Source: Aquimarina sp. BL5 (GTDB lineage: Bacteria > Bacteroidota > Bacteroidia > Flavobacteriales > Flavobacteriaceae). Taken from it: a stretch of DNA of 64,000 nt. Both the position numbers and the translations under genes were made by a program. Below the pieces are notes generated by a model. It saw only the letters and a program-made list of their open reading frames with translations. It had not been told where the DNA came from and searched no databases. Below are positions 44,408 to 53,900 of the stretch, in pieces (within the stretch, counting starts at the first letter, position 1; every line of letters begins with the position of its first letter). Location: the NCBI RefSeq assembly GCF_003443675.1, contig NZ_CP031963.1:3557501-3621500 (forward strand), in the 5' to 3' direction.

Positions 44408-45460
44408 ATGAACAATAAAAAGATGGCAATGACTCAAAAGACATCAGGTAAAGAAAGAAATTTAGAACTTCTTTCTCCAATACTAAGAAATAATCAAGGA
44501 GCTAAATTAACCTTAACTAATTATGGTGCTTCAATCGTAAGCTTAGAGATTCCGAATAAAAGAGGAGAGTTAATTAATGTTGTAGTAGGATTGGATTCTG
44601 TTAAAGATTACCAGGAAGTTGCATACCATCCAAGTGCTAAGTTTTTGGGAGCCTCGATAGGAAGATATGCGGGTAGGATCAGTACTGGAGGCTTTACTAT
44701 AAATAATAAAGAGTATAGACTGTATCAGGAAAATGGCGTTCATTTACATGGCGGACCAGAAGGCTTTGATAAAAAAGTTTGGGAAGTAGAATCAATAGAT
44801 TATAGCACAAACACTGTTGTTTTTTCATATCTCAGCAGGCATTTAGAAGAAGGATACCCTGGGAATCTGGAGGCGAAGGCTATTTATCATTTATCAGATA
44901 ATAATGTTCTAGACATTACCTATAAGGCTGTCACGGATCAAGATACTTTTGTGAATCTTACTAATCACGCATATTTTAATCTTAATGGTTCAAATAACAT
45001 TTTAGATCATTCATTACTTTTAGATTGCTCTGAATATTTAGAAGTTGACTCGAAACAATTACCAACAGGAGAACTGATATCAGTCACTGGTACTAAGTTT
45101 GATTTTTTAGAGCCGAAAAACTTACAATCCTTAGCTAATTTTGGTCTAATAGATGACACCTTTATTTATAAAACTAAAAATGGAGAATCAGTGAATAAAA
45201 TAAAGGCTAAACTTGTTTCCCCAGTGAGTGGTTTACAGATGAAAATAAAAACAAATCAATCTGCGGTAGTAATTTATACTCCAGAAAATTTACCTCATTG
45301 GAATTTTAAGAATCAAACAAAATATGATCGTTTTCCCGCTATTTGTTTTGAAAATCAGAATTATCCTGATGCACCCAATCATCATCATTTTCCATCTTCC
45401 TTACTAAAAGTAGGAGAAGAATATGAGAATAGGAGTGTATTCGAGTTTTCGATTATTTAA
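44408..45460 (+). CDS. galM: Aldose 1-epimerase (mutarotase)
   Basis: It interconverts alpha and beta anomers of aldoses, here presumably xylose. The 350-residue beta-sandwich enzyme keeps the catalytic histidines (GVHLHGGPEGFDKKVW and LTNHAYFNL) and the catalytic Glu near the C-terminus (PAICFENQNYPDAPNH). No signal peptide is evident, so it is cytoplasmic. It starts 28 bases after the operon terminator, so it depends on read-through or its own promoter. Confidence 0.92.
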   Translation: MNNKKMAMTQKTSGKERNLELLSPILRNNQGAKLTLTNYGASIVSLEIPNKRGELINVVVGLDSVKDYQEVAYHPSAKFLGASIGRYAGRISTGGFTINNKEYRLYQENGVHLHGGPEGFDKKVWEVESIDYSTNTVVFSYLSRHLEEGYPGNLEAKAIYHLSDNNVLDITYKAVTDQDTFVNLTNHAYFNLNGSNNILDHSLLLDCSEYLEVDSKQLPTGELISVTGTKFDFLEPKNLQSLANFGLIDDTFIYKTKNGESVNKIKAKLVSPVSGLQMKIKTNQSAVVIYTPENLPHWNFKNQTKYDRFPAICFENQNYPDAPNHHHFPSSLLKVGEEYENRSVFEFSII

Positions 45461-45578
45461 ACTGCTTTATGCATTAGAACTTCGTCTTTGTAGTAGTCTC
45501 GAGCCATAATAGATTTTCTAATATAAAATGGGTTAAACAGGCAAAATTATAAGCTAGGTTGGTTCTCCTACTCTGTCG

Positions 45579-46610
45579 TTAGTGAAGACGTTTTGTGGAT
45601 TCTCTTTCAATAAGGTTCGTTTTTATAACTTTAGTAGTATAAGAAGTTTCTATGTTTTCATTTTCTATTTTGTCAATAAGGATTTTTGTAGCAGCTTCCC
45701 CAAGATAGATACTGTGTTGGCTTATAGTAGTAATAGATGGCGTTACATGGCGAGGAAGAACGCCATTAGTAAACCCTATAATAGAAATGTCTTCAGGCAC
45801 TTTATATCCTTTGGATAATACCATTTTTAGCGTGCTAATAGCAGAATCTTCTTCAAGACACAATATAGCATCCACTTTTTTAGAATCAAGTAATATTTTT
45901 AGCAAGGTATTGATATCATTGAATTCGTCAATTTTAAGTATTAAATCTTCATCAATTGGAATACCGGTTTCTGTAAGCGCTTTTTTATACCCGTTAAGTC
46001 TAAGTTCTCCAACACTAAGTTGATGTATGTTAGAAACTATTGCAACATTTCTACAACCTGTTTTAATAAAATAATTAACAGCATTAAAAGCTCCTTCTTC
46101 GTCATTTACAATAACCTTATCACATTCTATTTCATCAGTGACTCTGTCAATCATTATGATTGGGATTCCTTGATTTATTGCATTCCGAAAATGACTAAAG
46201 TCCTTTTTGATTTGTGTTTCTTCTGCAATAGATAATATGAATCCATCTAAATCTGAGTTTTTTAATAGCTCCATAGCAGCAACTTCTTTTTCTCGAGATT
46301 CGTTAGAAATACAAGTAATGATATTATATCCTTTTTCTGTTGCAATCTTTTCGATGCCTACAAAAACTTTTGTAAAAAAGTGATTAAGCATATTAGGTAT
46401 AATAACTCCTATGGTTTTGGTGCTTTTATGCCTTTCGTTAGCAAAAGCGCTATTATTAGATTTATATTGAAGTTCTTTCGCGTACTCCTGAATCATAGAT
46501 TTAGTGCTGTTGCTAATTTCATAACTATCATTCAGAGCTTTTGAAACTGTCGCAATAGAAACATTGAATTTTTTTGCAATATCCTTTAGTGTGATTCTCT
46601 TTTTTTTCAT
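45579..46610 (-). CDS. LacI-family transcriptional repressor
   Basis: A 343-residue regulator with an N-terminal LacI helix-turn-helix (LKDIAKKFNVSIATVSKALN, about residues 6-25), a hinge helix region and a periplasmic-binding-like sugar-sensing domain (GVIIPNMLNHFF, IIMIDRV, AVNYFIKTGCRNVAIVSN). It lies between galM and the GH11 xylanase, transcribed away from the latter. The likely effector is xylose or a xylo-oligomer derivative, and the likely targets are xylBA-tal, the xylanase and itself. Palindromes with TACG...CGTA half-sites occur at all three places. Confidence 0.9.
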   Translation of the reverse strand: MKKKRITLKDIAKKFNVSIATVSKALNDSYEISNSTKSMIQEYAKELQYKSNNSAFANERHKSTKTIGVIIPNMLNHFFTKVFVGIEKIATEKGYNIITCISNESREKEVAAMELLKNSDLDGFILSIAEETQIKKDFSHFRNAINQGIPIIMIDRVTDEIECDKVIVNDEEGAFNAVNYFIKTGCRNVAIVSNIHQLSVGELRLNGYKKALTETGIPIDEDLILKIDEFNDINTLLKILLDSKKVDAILCLEEDSAISTLKMVLSKGYKVPEDISIIGFTNGVLPRHVTPSITTISQHSIYLGEAATKILIDKIENENIETSYTTKVIKTNLIERESTKRLH

Positions 46611-46701
46611 ACTAGTTTTTAAAGATGTTTTTTGACTAAATAATGGCTAAGAGCAGTATATTTTGAGATATCAAAATTTTATAAAAGGTTTTAATAAGTT
46701 A

Positions 46702-46735
46702 TACGTAAAAATCAGGTAAATATGCTTTTTTCGTA
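46702..46735. promoter_or_regulatory. Candidate operator upstream of the LacI gene
   Basis: Half-sites TACGTAAAAA (46702-46711) and TTTTTTCGTA (46726-46735) face each other across 14 bases, about 95-125 bases upstream of the repressor start. They resemble the half-sites before xylB and the xylanase gene and could mediate autoregulation. Confidence 0.35.
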
Positions 46736-46966
46736 AAGTAATCTTAATAATTTAATTTATAAGGATGTGAAATTCTAATTGCAACAAAATTTGTAAAGAT
46801 TGCTTCAAATATTTTAGAGCTACCTTTTTTTTTGGATGACTAGAAGCGAATAGAAATTTTATTTTTTTAGAGCGAATATTGAAAAGATGTCATTTTTAAA
46901 GATAAGTCGAACCAACCTCTCCATATGCGAATAGTTAATTTATTGTTATTCAGCATTTTATGTGCT

Positions 46967-46983
46967 TACGAAAAGTTTTCGTA
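46967..46983. promoter_or_regulatory. Perfect 17-bp palindrome upstream of the GH11 xylanase
   Basis: TACGAAAA and TTTTCGTA meet around a single central G, a perfect palindrome of typical LacI-operator size, about 180 bases before the xylanase start. It is the best-formed of the three candidates. Confidence 0.5.
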
Positions 46984-47160
46984 GAATTAGATTTAAAATC
47001 AATAAAATTGTCAATTGTTTTTATATTGAGTTATAATTTTGAGCATTAACTAAATTTTTAACACAAATTCATTCGTATTCGTAATTGATTTGACTCCAAA
47101 GAGTATTGTTGATGATTGAATATGAATTTTTAAATTATTCTAACTTAAACGTATTTAATT

Positions 47161-47883
47161 ATGAAAACATTTTTAAGCATTTCAGTACTCTGTTTGTTGT
47201 TATTTACTAATTGCTCTGATGATTTGAATTCTGATAATCTACCAGAAACAACAGAAATCGAACAAAAGTCGATAGACAATAACGGATACATTAGTGATAA
47301 TCGAACCGACGGGTATAATAAGGGCTACTTTTGGACTATTTATAAAGAAGGAGGATGGGGTAGATTGAGGTTTCCTTACGCTAACCAATATAGCGGTAAT
47401 TTTGAGATCGAATACGATAACAATCAAGATATTGTTGGAGGGAAAGGCTGGTCGACTGGTAATGGAAGAAGAATAAACTACAATATTGGATTGCTTCAAG
47501 GATCTTATAATTTTGTAGGTGTATATGGTTGGACACAAACTCCACTTATAGAATATTATGTAGTAGAAAAGGGAAGTATTACAGGTCAAAACCAAAACAG
47601 GAATTATACTGTAAATGGCAAGAATTATAAATTTAAGAAACAATTGAGATCCAATGCCCCTTCAATTTTAGGTACTAAAACATTTTATCAATATATAAGT
47701 GAGCACGGTAGTGTCTCTACTGGTTCTAATCAGCAGGTTCACATGCAAGCGCATATTAATCATTGGAATAAGTATGGTGGCCATAAACCAGAATGGGGAA
47801 ATCTAAGAGATTTTGATTATCAGGTTTTTGGTATCGAATCCTATACAGGTAACTGGGGGAAAATTAATGCTAGTATTTGGTAG
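47161..47883 (+). CDS. GH11 endo-1,4-beta-xylanase lipoprotein
   Basis: It cleaves internal beta-1,4 bonds of xylan. A lipoprotein signal (Cys in LLLFTNC) precedes a compact beta-jelly-roll of about 200 residues, the typical GH11 size. Family marks are GYFWTIYKEGG, VGGKGWSTG and GWTQTPLIEYYVVE, with the nucleophile Glu131. FYQYISEHGS stands in place of the usual YWSVR region, and VFGIESYTGN carries the acid/base Glu226. The 240-residue protein is probably anchored on the cell surface. It has its own terminator and lies apart from the SusCD genes. Confidence 0.9.
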   Translation: MKTFLSISVLCLLLFTNCSDDLNSDNLPETTEIEQKSIDNNGYISDNRTDGYNKGYFWTIYKEGGWGRLRFPYANQYSGNFEIEYDNNQDIVGGKGWSTGNGRRINYNIGLLQGSYNFVGVYGWTQTPLIEYYVVEKGSITGQNQNRNYTVNGKNYKFKKQLRSNAPSILGTKTFYQYISEHGSVSTGSNQQVHMQAHINHWNKYGGHKPEWGNLRDFDYQVFGIESYTGNWGKINASIW

Positions 47884-47905
47884 TTAGTACATAAAAAACT
47901 AAAAC

Positions 47906-47936
47906 TATAAGGCCGATTCATTGTTTCGGCCTTATA
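47906..47936 (+). terminator. Terminator of the xylanase gene
   Basis: A stem of about 11 bp (TATAAGGCCGA with TCGGCCTTATA) is followed by a short T-rich run, 23 bases after the stop. Confidence 0.75.
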
Positions 47937-47986
47937 ATTTTAGACCTTATTAGAGATAGACAGTTTATTATTTTTTTGACTTAGTA

Positions 47987-48835
47987 ATGAAAAGAGTTTT
48001 GTTTTATTTTTTTGCTGGATTCCTAATGATGTTTTATTCCTGTGATCAGGAAGAAACGAAAAGAGTCATCAATGGTGATCTGGTTTTAGTCAAAGGGGGA
48101 ACCTTTATAAATAGACAATCTAATTTATATGGAAAAAATGCCTATGTAAATGATTTTTATATAGCTAAAAGAGAAGTTACACAAAAGGAATGGATGGAGA
48201 TAATGGGGAGTAATCCTTCCAAGTTTAAAGGAGATAGTTTACCTGTCGAAATGGTGAGTTGGTATGATTGTGTAGAGTTTTGTATCAAAAAAAGTATAAT
48301 AGATGGATTAAGACCTTATTATAAAATTTATAAAGATTCTATAGATAAGTTTAATACCTCCGAGTTCGATAGTATTAAATGGTTAGTTAAGAAAAATCCA
48401 AAAGCAAATGGATATCGTTTGCCTACCGAAATCGAATGGGAATATGCAGCAGGTGGAGGTCAATTAAGTAAAAGCTATTCATATAGTGGAAGCAATAATA
48501 TTGAGGAGATATCCTGGTACTGGAGAAATAGTGGAGATACTATTTTAAAAGGACAATGGAATTATCGTGTTTTAGAAAATAATAAGAGTAGAACACATCC
48601 TATATGTGCCAAAAAACCCAATGAACTTGGTTTATATGATTTAACAGGAAATGTTAGGGAATGGTGTGATGATTGGTATGAAGATGAGCGGATACCTCGT
48701 GGACATTTTCGTTCACAAAGAGGTGGTGGATGGATTGGCATTGAAATTTACTCCAAAAATGACAATAGAGATTATTTTGAAGCTAGCGGTGTAGGCCCAG
48801 ATCAAGGTTTTCGGATTTGCAGAAACAAAAGTTGA
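47987..48835 (+). CDS. Formylglycine-generating-enzyme-fold lipoprotein
   Basis: A 282-residue lipoprotein (Cys in MMFYSC) with an FGE-sulfatase/SUMF1-type domain: FYIAKREVTQKEWMEIMG, YRLPTEIEWEYAAGGG, NPNELGLYDLTGNVREWCDDWY-like order and GPDQGFRICRN. True formylglycine enzymes modify sulfatases with paired cysteines. Here no sulfatase gene is near and the paired-Cys active site is not evident. The fold is often reused for binding or other exported roles. It sits between the xylanase and the symporter, so a link to xylan is possible. Confidence 0.75.
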   Translation: MKRVLFYFFAGFLMMFYSCDQEETKRVINGDLVLVKGGTFINRQSNLYGKNAYVNDFYIAKREVTQKEWMEIMGSNPSKFKGDSLPVEMVSWYDCVEFCIKKSIIDGLRPYYKIYKDSIDKFNTSEFDSIKWLVKKNPKANGYRLPTEIEWEYAAGGGQLSKSYSYSGSNNIEEISWYWRNSGDTILKGQWNYRVLENNKSRTHPICAKKPNELGLYDLTGNVREWCDDWYEDERIPRGHFRSQRGGGWIGIEIYSKNDNRDYFEASGVGPDQGFRICRNKS

Positions 48836-49036
48836 TTTGTTTATAGTCAGTTCTTAATAAGAAATACTTAATAATATAACAATTATTACTTCCTCATTTT
48901 TCATCAATAAAGGTGTATACGTACTAAAAATAGATGTTTTTTATAAATCTGAAAAAACACACTTCGTGATGCATCATAATTTATAGTATTCGCTTCAAAT
49001 ATCCCATCTCATCGGGAGGTCGCATAATATTTTTGG

Positions 49037-49062
49037 TTTTTACTTAAAATTTTAAGTAAAAA
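49037..49062. promoter_or_regulatory. Perfect 26-bp A/T palindrome upstream of the symporter
   Basis: Thirteen-base arms beginning TTTTTACTTAAAA mirror each other exactly with no loop. No terminator T-run of the usual kind follows, and the nearest upstream gene ends 200 bases away. It lies about 25-50 bases ahead of the candidate promoter, an activator- or repressor-like position. Confidence 0.45.
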
Positions 49063-49085
49063 ATAAACGATTTGTCAAACGATGT

Positions 49086-49116
49086 TTTTTAAAATTGCTA
49101 ATCGTTCATAGGTTTG
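49086..49116 (+). promoter_or_regulatory. Candidate symporter promoter
   Basis: The -7 element TAGGTTTG (49109-49116) matches TAnnTTTG, with a T-run 19 bases upstream in the -33 position. The leader to the start codon is about 105 bases. Confidence 0.45.
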
Positions 49117-49221
49117 TAAATGTTTTTCTGCAATAGTCTAACTAAATAAGATAGTTGTTTAAAAGTTGGATTACTGTAATTATCAAACAATACAAACTAT
49201 ATAATTAACCAAAAAAGATTT

Positions 49222-50838
49222 ATGGAATCAGTCTTAGAACAATTAGATTGGATGGTATTAAGTGTTTACTTTTTAGCACTTATAGGCGTAGCTGTCTGGG
49301 TAATATTACAAAGAAATAAGGATACGGCGGATTATTTTTTAGCAGGGCGTAATGTAGGTTGGTTTGTTATAGGAGCATCAATATTTGCTTCTAATATAGG
49401 ATCAGAGCATGTGGTCGGTTTGGCAGGTACAGGAGCTGAATCAGGGATGCCAATGGCTCATTACGAACTACACGCTTGGATTGTTCTATTATTAGGTTGG
49501 TTGTTCTTACCATTTTATATGAGAAGCAAGGTGTTTACGATGCCTGAGTTTTTAGAAAAAAGATTTGACAGTAGATCACGTTGGTTTTTATCTATTTTTT
49601 CTTTAGTAGGATATGTAATTACCAAGGTATCAGTAACAATATATGCAGGAGGAATAGTAGTTTCAGAATTACTAGGTATACCTTTCTGGTATGGAGCTAT
49701 TGGGATAGTTGTTTTTACAGGAGCATATACCATAGTTGGAGGTATGAAAGCTGTGATTTATACAGAAACCTTACAAACTGTAGTATTGATTGCTGGATCT
49801 TTAATTATTACATACCTAGGGTTACAAGAAGTAGGTGGTTGGGAAAATCTAAGAACTACCGTAGGTTCTGACCATTTTAATATGTGGCGACCTATGTCTG
49901 ACCCAGATTTTCCTTGGACAGGCTTATTGTTTGGAGGAACTATTGTAGGTATTTGGTATTGGTGTACAGATCAATATATTGTTCAAAGAACGTTAGCTGC
50001 AAATAATATAAAAATAGGTAGACGTGGAGCCATTTTTGGAGCATATCTTAAGATATTACCAATTTTTATCTTTTTAATACCAGGTATTATAGCTTTTGCT
50101 TTAGCAAAACAAGGTGTTTTGACATATGATAAAGCGGATGAGGTATTCCCTGTTTTGGTAAAAACCCTTTTACCAACAGGATTAAAAGGCTTAGTTGCCG
50201 GAGGATTGATGGCGGCATTAATGAGTTCATTGGCGTCTGTATTTAATTCGTGCTCCACCATATTTACAATAGATATTTATAAAAAATTAAAACCGGCAAC
50301 TCCAGAGAAAAAGTTATTAAATATCGGAAGAGTAGCTACATCATTAGTAGTTGTTCTAGGAATTATATGGATTCCTATTATGAACAAAATAGGTGGAGGT
50401 GTTTTGTATCAATACCTACAAAGTGTACAATCTTATATAGCACCACCTATTACAGCAGTATTTATACTAGGAATAATTTGGAAAAGGGTAAATTCTAAAG
50501 CTGCAATTGTTACATTGTTTTCGGGTCTTTTGATAGCTGCTTTAAGAATTACAGCAGAAATTTTAAAGGATGATTTATCAGGCTTTGCCTATGAGTTTGC
50601 AACTATCAATTTTGCACATATGGCAATATTCATGTTTGTGTTTTCCGTGATTGTTTGTGTAACAACTAGTCTGGTTACTACAGCGCCGGATTATGCAACG
50701 ATTAAAGGTCTTGCGTTCGGAACATTGTCATCAGAGCAAAAAGAAGAAACTAAAAATAGTTATACCCCGATTGATATTGTTTTATCCGTATTATTGGTGA
50801 TTGTAGTAGTATCTATATTAACATACTTCACTGGTTGA
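49222..50838 (+). CDS. Sodium:solute symporter (SSS family), probable xylose/sugar transporter
   Basis: A 538-residue inner-membrane protein with about 13-14 transmembrane helices. Family signs are DYFLAGRNVGWFVIGASIFASNIGSEHVVGL near the N-terminus and GLKGLVAGGLMAALMSSLASVFNSCSTIFT in the middle, close to SglT-type sugar transporters. It would couple sodium entry to import of xylose or a xylo-oligomer released in the periplasm. The position between xylan-degrading and sensor genes supports this, but the substrate is inferred. Confidence 0.88.
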   Translation: MESVLEQLDWMVLSVYFLALIGVAVWVILQRNKDTADYFLAGRNVGWFVIGASIFASNIGSEHVVGLAGTGAESGMPMAHYELHAWIVLLLGWLFLPFYMRSKVFTMPEFLEKRFDSRSRWFLSIFSLVGYVITKVSVTIYAGGIVVSELLGIPFWYGAIGIVVFTGAYTIVGGMKAVIYTETLQTVVLIAGSLIITYLGLQEVGGWENLRTTVGSDHFNMWRPMSDPDFPWTGLLFGGTIVGIWYWCTDQYIVQRTLAANNIKIGRRGAIFGAYLKILPIFIFLIPGIIAFALAKQGVLTYDKADEVFPVLVKTLLPTGLKGLVAGGLMAALMSSLASVFNSCSTIFTIDIYKKLKPATPEKKLLNIGRVATSLVVVLGIIWIPIMNKIGGGVLYQYLQSVQSYIAPPITAVFILGIIWKRVNSKAAIVTLFSGLLIAALRITAEILKDDLSGFAYEFATINFAHMAIFMFVFSVIVCVTTSLVTTAPDYATIKGLAFGTLSSEQKEETKNSYTPIDIVLSVLLVIVVVSILTYFTG

Positions 50839-50946
50839 TACCAAACACCCGTATAAATCGTGTTTCTTGAACTTGAGGGATATTAAAAATCAAAGAAATA
50901 TGATAAAACATGCTATATTTATTCTTAAGCACTGGAATATCAATTT

Positions 50947-53900
50947 ATGAATATTAAAAATACTATAGCATTTTTATTGTTTTTTTGCTATTGTCTGAAT
51001 TTTATTTGGGCGCAAGAAAAATCGAATGATTTTGATTTTGTAAATATAGAAGATGGTATTTCTAGAATAGCCGTACCGGTAATTATACAGGATCAAGATG
51101 GTTTTATTTGGATCGGAACTAACGGAGCGGGCCTACACAGATACGATGGAATTGAGTATAAATCGTATAAACATACATTAAAGGATACTACTTCCTTAAG
51201 AAGTAGCTCCATTTACTGCTCATATATCGACAAAAAGAACAGACTTTGGGTTGGTACAGAAAATGGATTAGACCTTTATGATCGAGAATTGGATCAATTT
51301 AAGAGAATTGATATTTCTTATTCTCAACCAAAAGATCTTAATCAACCAGATTTGGCGGTTAATAGTATCATCGAGGATGAAACTGGTGATATTTTTATCG
51401 GCACATACGAAATAGGCTTACTTAAGTTAAATTCAGAAACCTACAATGTAGAAGCGGTCACCAATGTTGATGCTGATAACAAACAAAGTTCGATAGATAT
51501 CCATGATCTTAAAGTAAATTCTGAAGGAATAATATATGCAGCAACCAATCGAGGGTTAAAAGTATATGACCCTAAAACGAATACATTGGATCTTGCGGTT
51601 TTTGGGACAGAAAAAGGGAGGCAATCAGTGCGTACACCAATTATATCGTTATTGATTGATAACAATAATAGTTTGTGGTTAGGTAGTATATCCAACGGAA
51701 TATATAAAATTGATAAAAAAGATGACAACACTTTCAATATCAAAAACCTTCAATTTACTAATAAGAGAATCTTTTCAATGATTTCTAATGCAGATGGATC
51801 TATACTCTGTGGCACTGAAAATGATGGTTTGTTTCATATTAAACCGAATGGCGAGCTAATAAAAAATTACCTTTTTGATAAAAACAATAAAAATAGTATT
51901 CGATCAAATTCCATATGGTCTTTGTTTATGGATAATAATGAAAGGATATGGATAGGGTATTATAATAAAGGTATAGCAGTTTATGATAAGTTGTATGATA
52001 AGTTTAAAAACATAGAAAGTCTTGCTAGTAACCCTAATTCTTTAGAAGCAGGTTCTGTTACTGGAATTGTTCAAGATAAATCAGGTTTGTTGTGGATTAG
52101 TACCGACGGAGGAGGAATAGAGATTTATGATCCAAACAGTCAAAAATTTATCCATGTTAATAAAAAGAATAATAAGGATTTTTCAAATCTTACAGCGTAT
52201 GATATTCAGACTATATTTATAGATAGTAAAGAAAATATTTGGGCTGGAAGCTGGAATGGAGGTGTTTTTTTACTAAAAAAAGGAACAAAAAGATTCGTTA
52301 ATTATACAATAGAAAATACAAACGGAACATTAGCTTCTAATAGCATATTAAGTTTTGCAGAAGACGCTGAAGGCACTATTTGGATTGGAACTTTTTTTAA
52401 AGGAGTTGTATCGTATAATCCGTCAAAAGATGAGTTTACCCATCATACGTCCGAAGAGTTTTCTAAATATGGAATTCCCAACAGCGATGTCAGAAAGGTA
52501 TTGGTAGATTCTGATAATAATTTATGGATAGGTGCAGCCAATGGATTGTATAAAGTAAGTAAAAATGAGGTTAATCAATTCTCTGTTATATTATTAAGAG
52601 AGAAAATGAACAGTAAATATCAGAACGAATCTGATACAAATCATATACTTTCCATCTATGAAGGAGCCGATGGATCTATCTGGATTGGTACAAGAGGTGC
52701 CGGTTTATGTAGGTATAATCCAGATACGTATAGCTTTGTTTGGTACAATGAACTTTATGAATTAGAAGACGAAAATGTCTCTGCAATTATTGAAGATGAA
52801 TATCATAATATTTGGACCAGTGGTAATGCTGGAATTCATAAATTAGATCTGGAAAAAGAAACAATCAAAGATTATAAGGTTAACGATGGTTTGTTATCCA
52901 ATGATTTTAATTTTAATGCTGCATTTCGAGATAAAAAGGGAAATATTTATTTCGGAAACTACGAAGGGATAGATTATTTTAATCCAAAAAACATACAAAC
53001 AAATAATAGTTCAACAAGTTTATATCTTACGGATTTTAAAATATTTAACAAAAAGGTATATCCGAATCAGGAAGGGACACCTCTAAGTAAAGTAATTTCA
53101 GAGACTGATAGTATTTCTTTAAGTAATGAACAATCAGTTTTTACAATCGAATATACAGGTATTAATTATACGCGTCCAGAGAAAAATCAATATGCTTATT
53201 ATTTAGAGGGATTAGAAGATTCATGGAATTATGTTGGCAATACAAGAAGTGCAACATATACTAATCTGGATCCGGGAAATTATACTTTTAAATTAAAAGT
53301 TGCGAATAATGATGGTAAATGGAATGAAACTCCATTGCATTTACAAATAAAGATTTTACCACCCTGGTGGAAAACAAACTGGGCATTATCGGCATATGTT
53401 TTATTGTTTTTGCTTGGTATATATCTTTTAAATAAAGTAACAAAAAATAGAATTAGAGAGAAGCAACAGATACGATATGAAAGAGAAAAAAGAATTAAAG
53501 AAGAAGAGCTTCATAATAAAAAACTACAATTTTTTACCAACATATCTCACGAGTTTCGAACTCCTTTAACGTTGATAATTAACCCGCTGGAAGACATACT
53601 CAAAAATGAAGAGCTAAACTTACCAAAAGAGGTGAATGAAAAACATTTAATAATCCATAAAAATACAGATCGACTTTATAGATTAATTAATGAATTGATG
53701 GATTATAGAAAGCTTGAGCTTAATAAATTGAGTATTAAAGCAAGGCAACTCGATATAATCACCTTTGTACGAGATGTGGTAAGTCATTTCGTTATGGAAG
53801 CGTCTCATAAAAAAATAGATCTGACCATAAGCCATGAAATTCCTGAACTAAAAGTATGGGTAGATATTGGTATGCTAGAGAAAATCATCTTCAATTTATT

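Larger units (their letters stand above)
46611..47160. other. 550-bp divergent control region between LacI repressor and GH11 xylanase
   Basis: It holds two operator candidates (46702-46735 and 46967-46983). It is otherwise AT-rich, with no open frame of note and no clear TAnnTTTG promoter before the xylanase. The long 5' region before 47161 could form a leader. Confidence 0.5.
48836..49221. other. 386-bp control region upstream of the symporter
   Basis: It holds a perfect 26-bp palindrome (49037-49062), a direct repeat AAACGAT at 49065 and 49076, and a candidate promoter (49086-49116). No gene is present. Confidence 0.6.

Noticed and set aside
47239..47643. Minus-strand open frame inside the xylanase gene
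   Set aside because: It overlaps a clear GH11 catalytic domain and encodes no recognisable protein.
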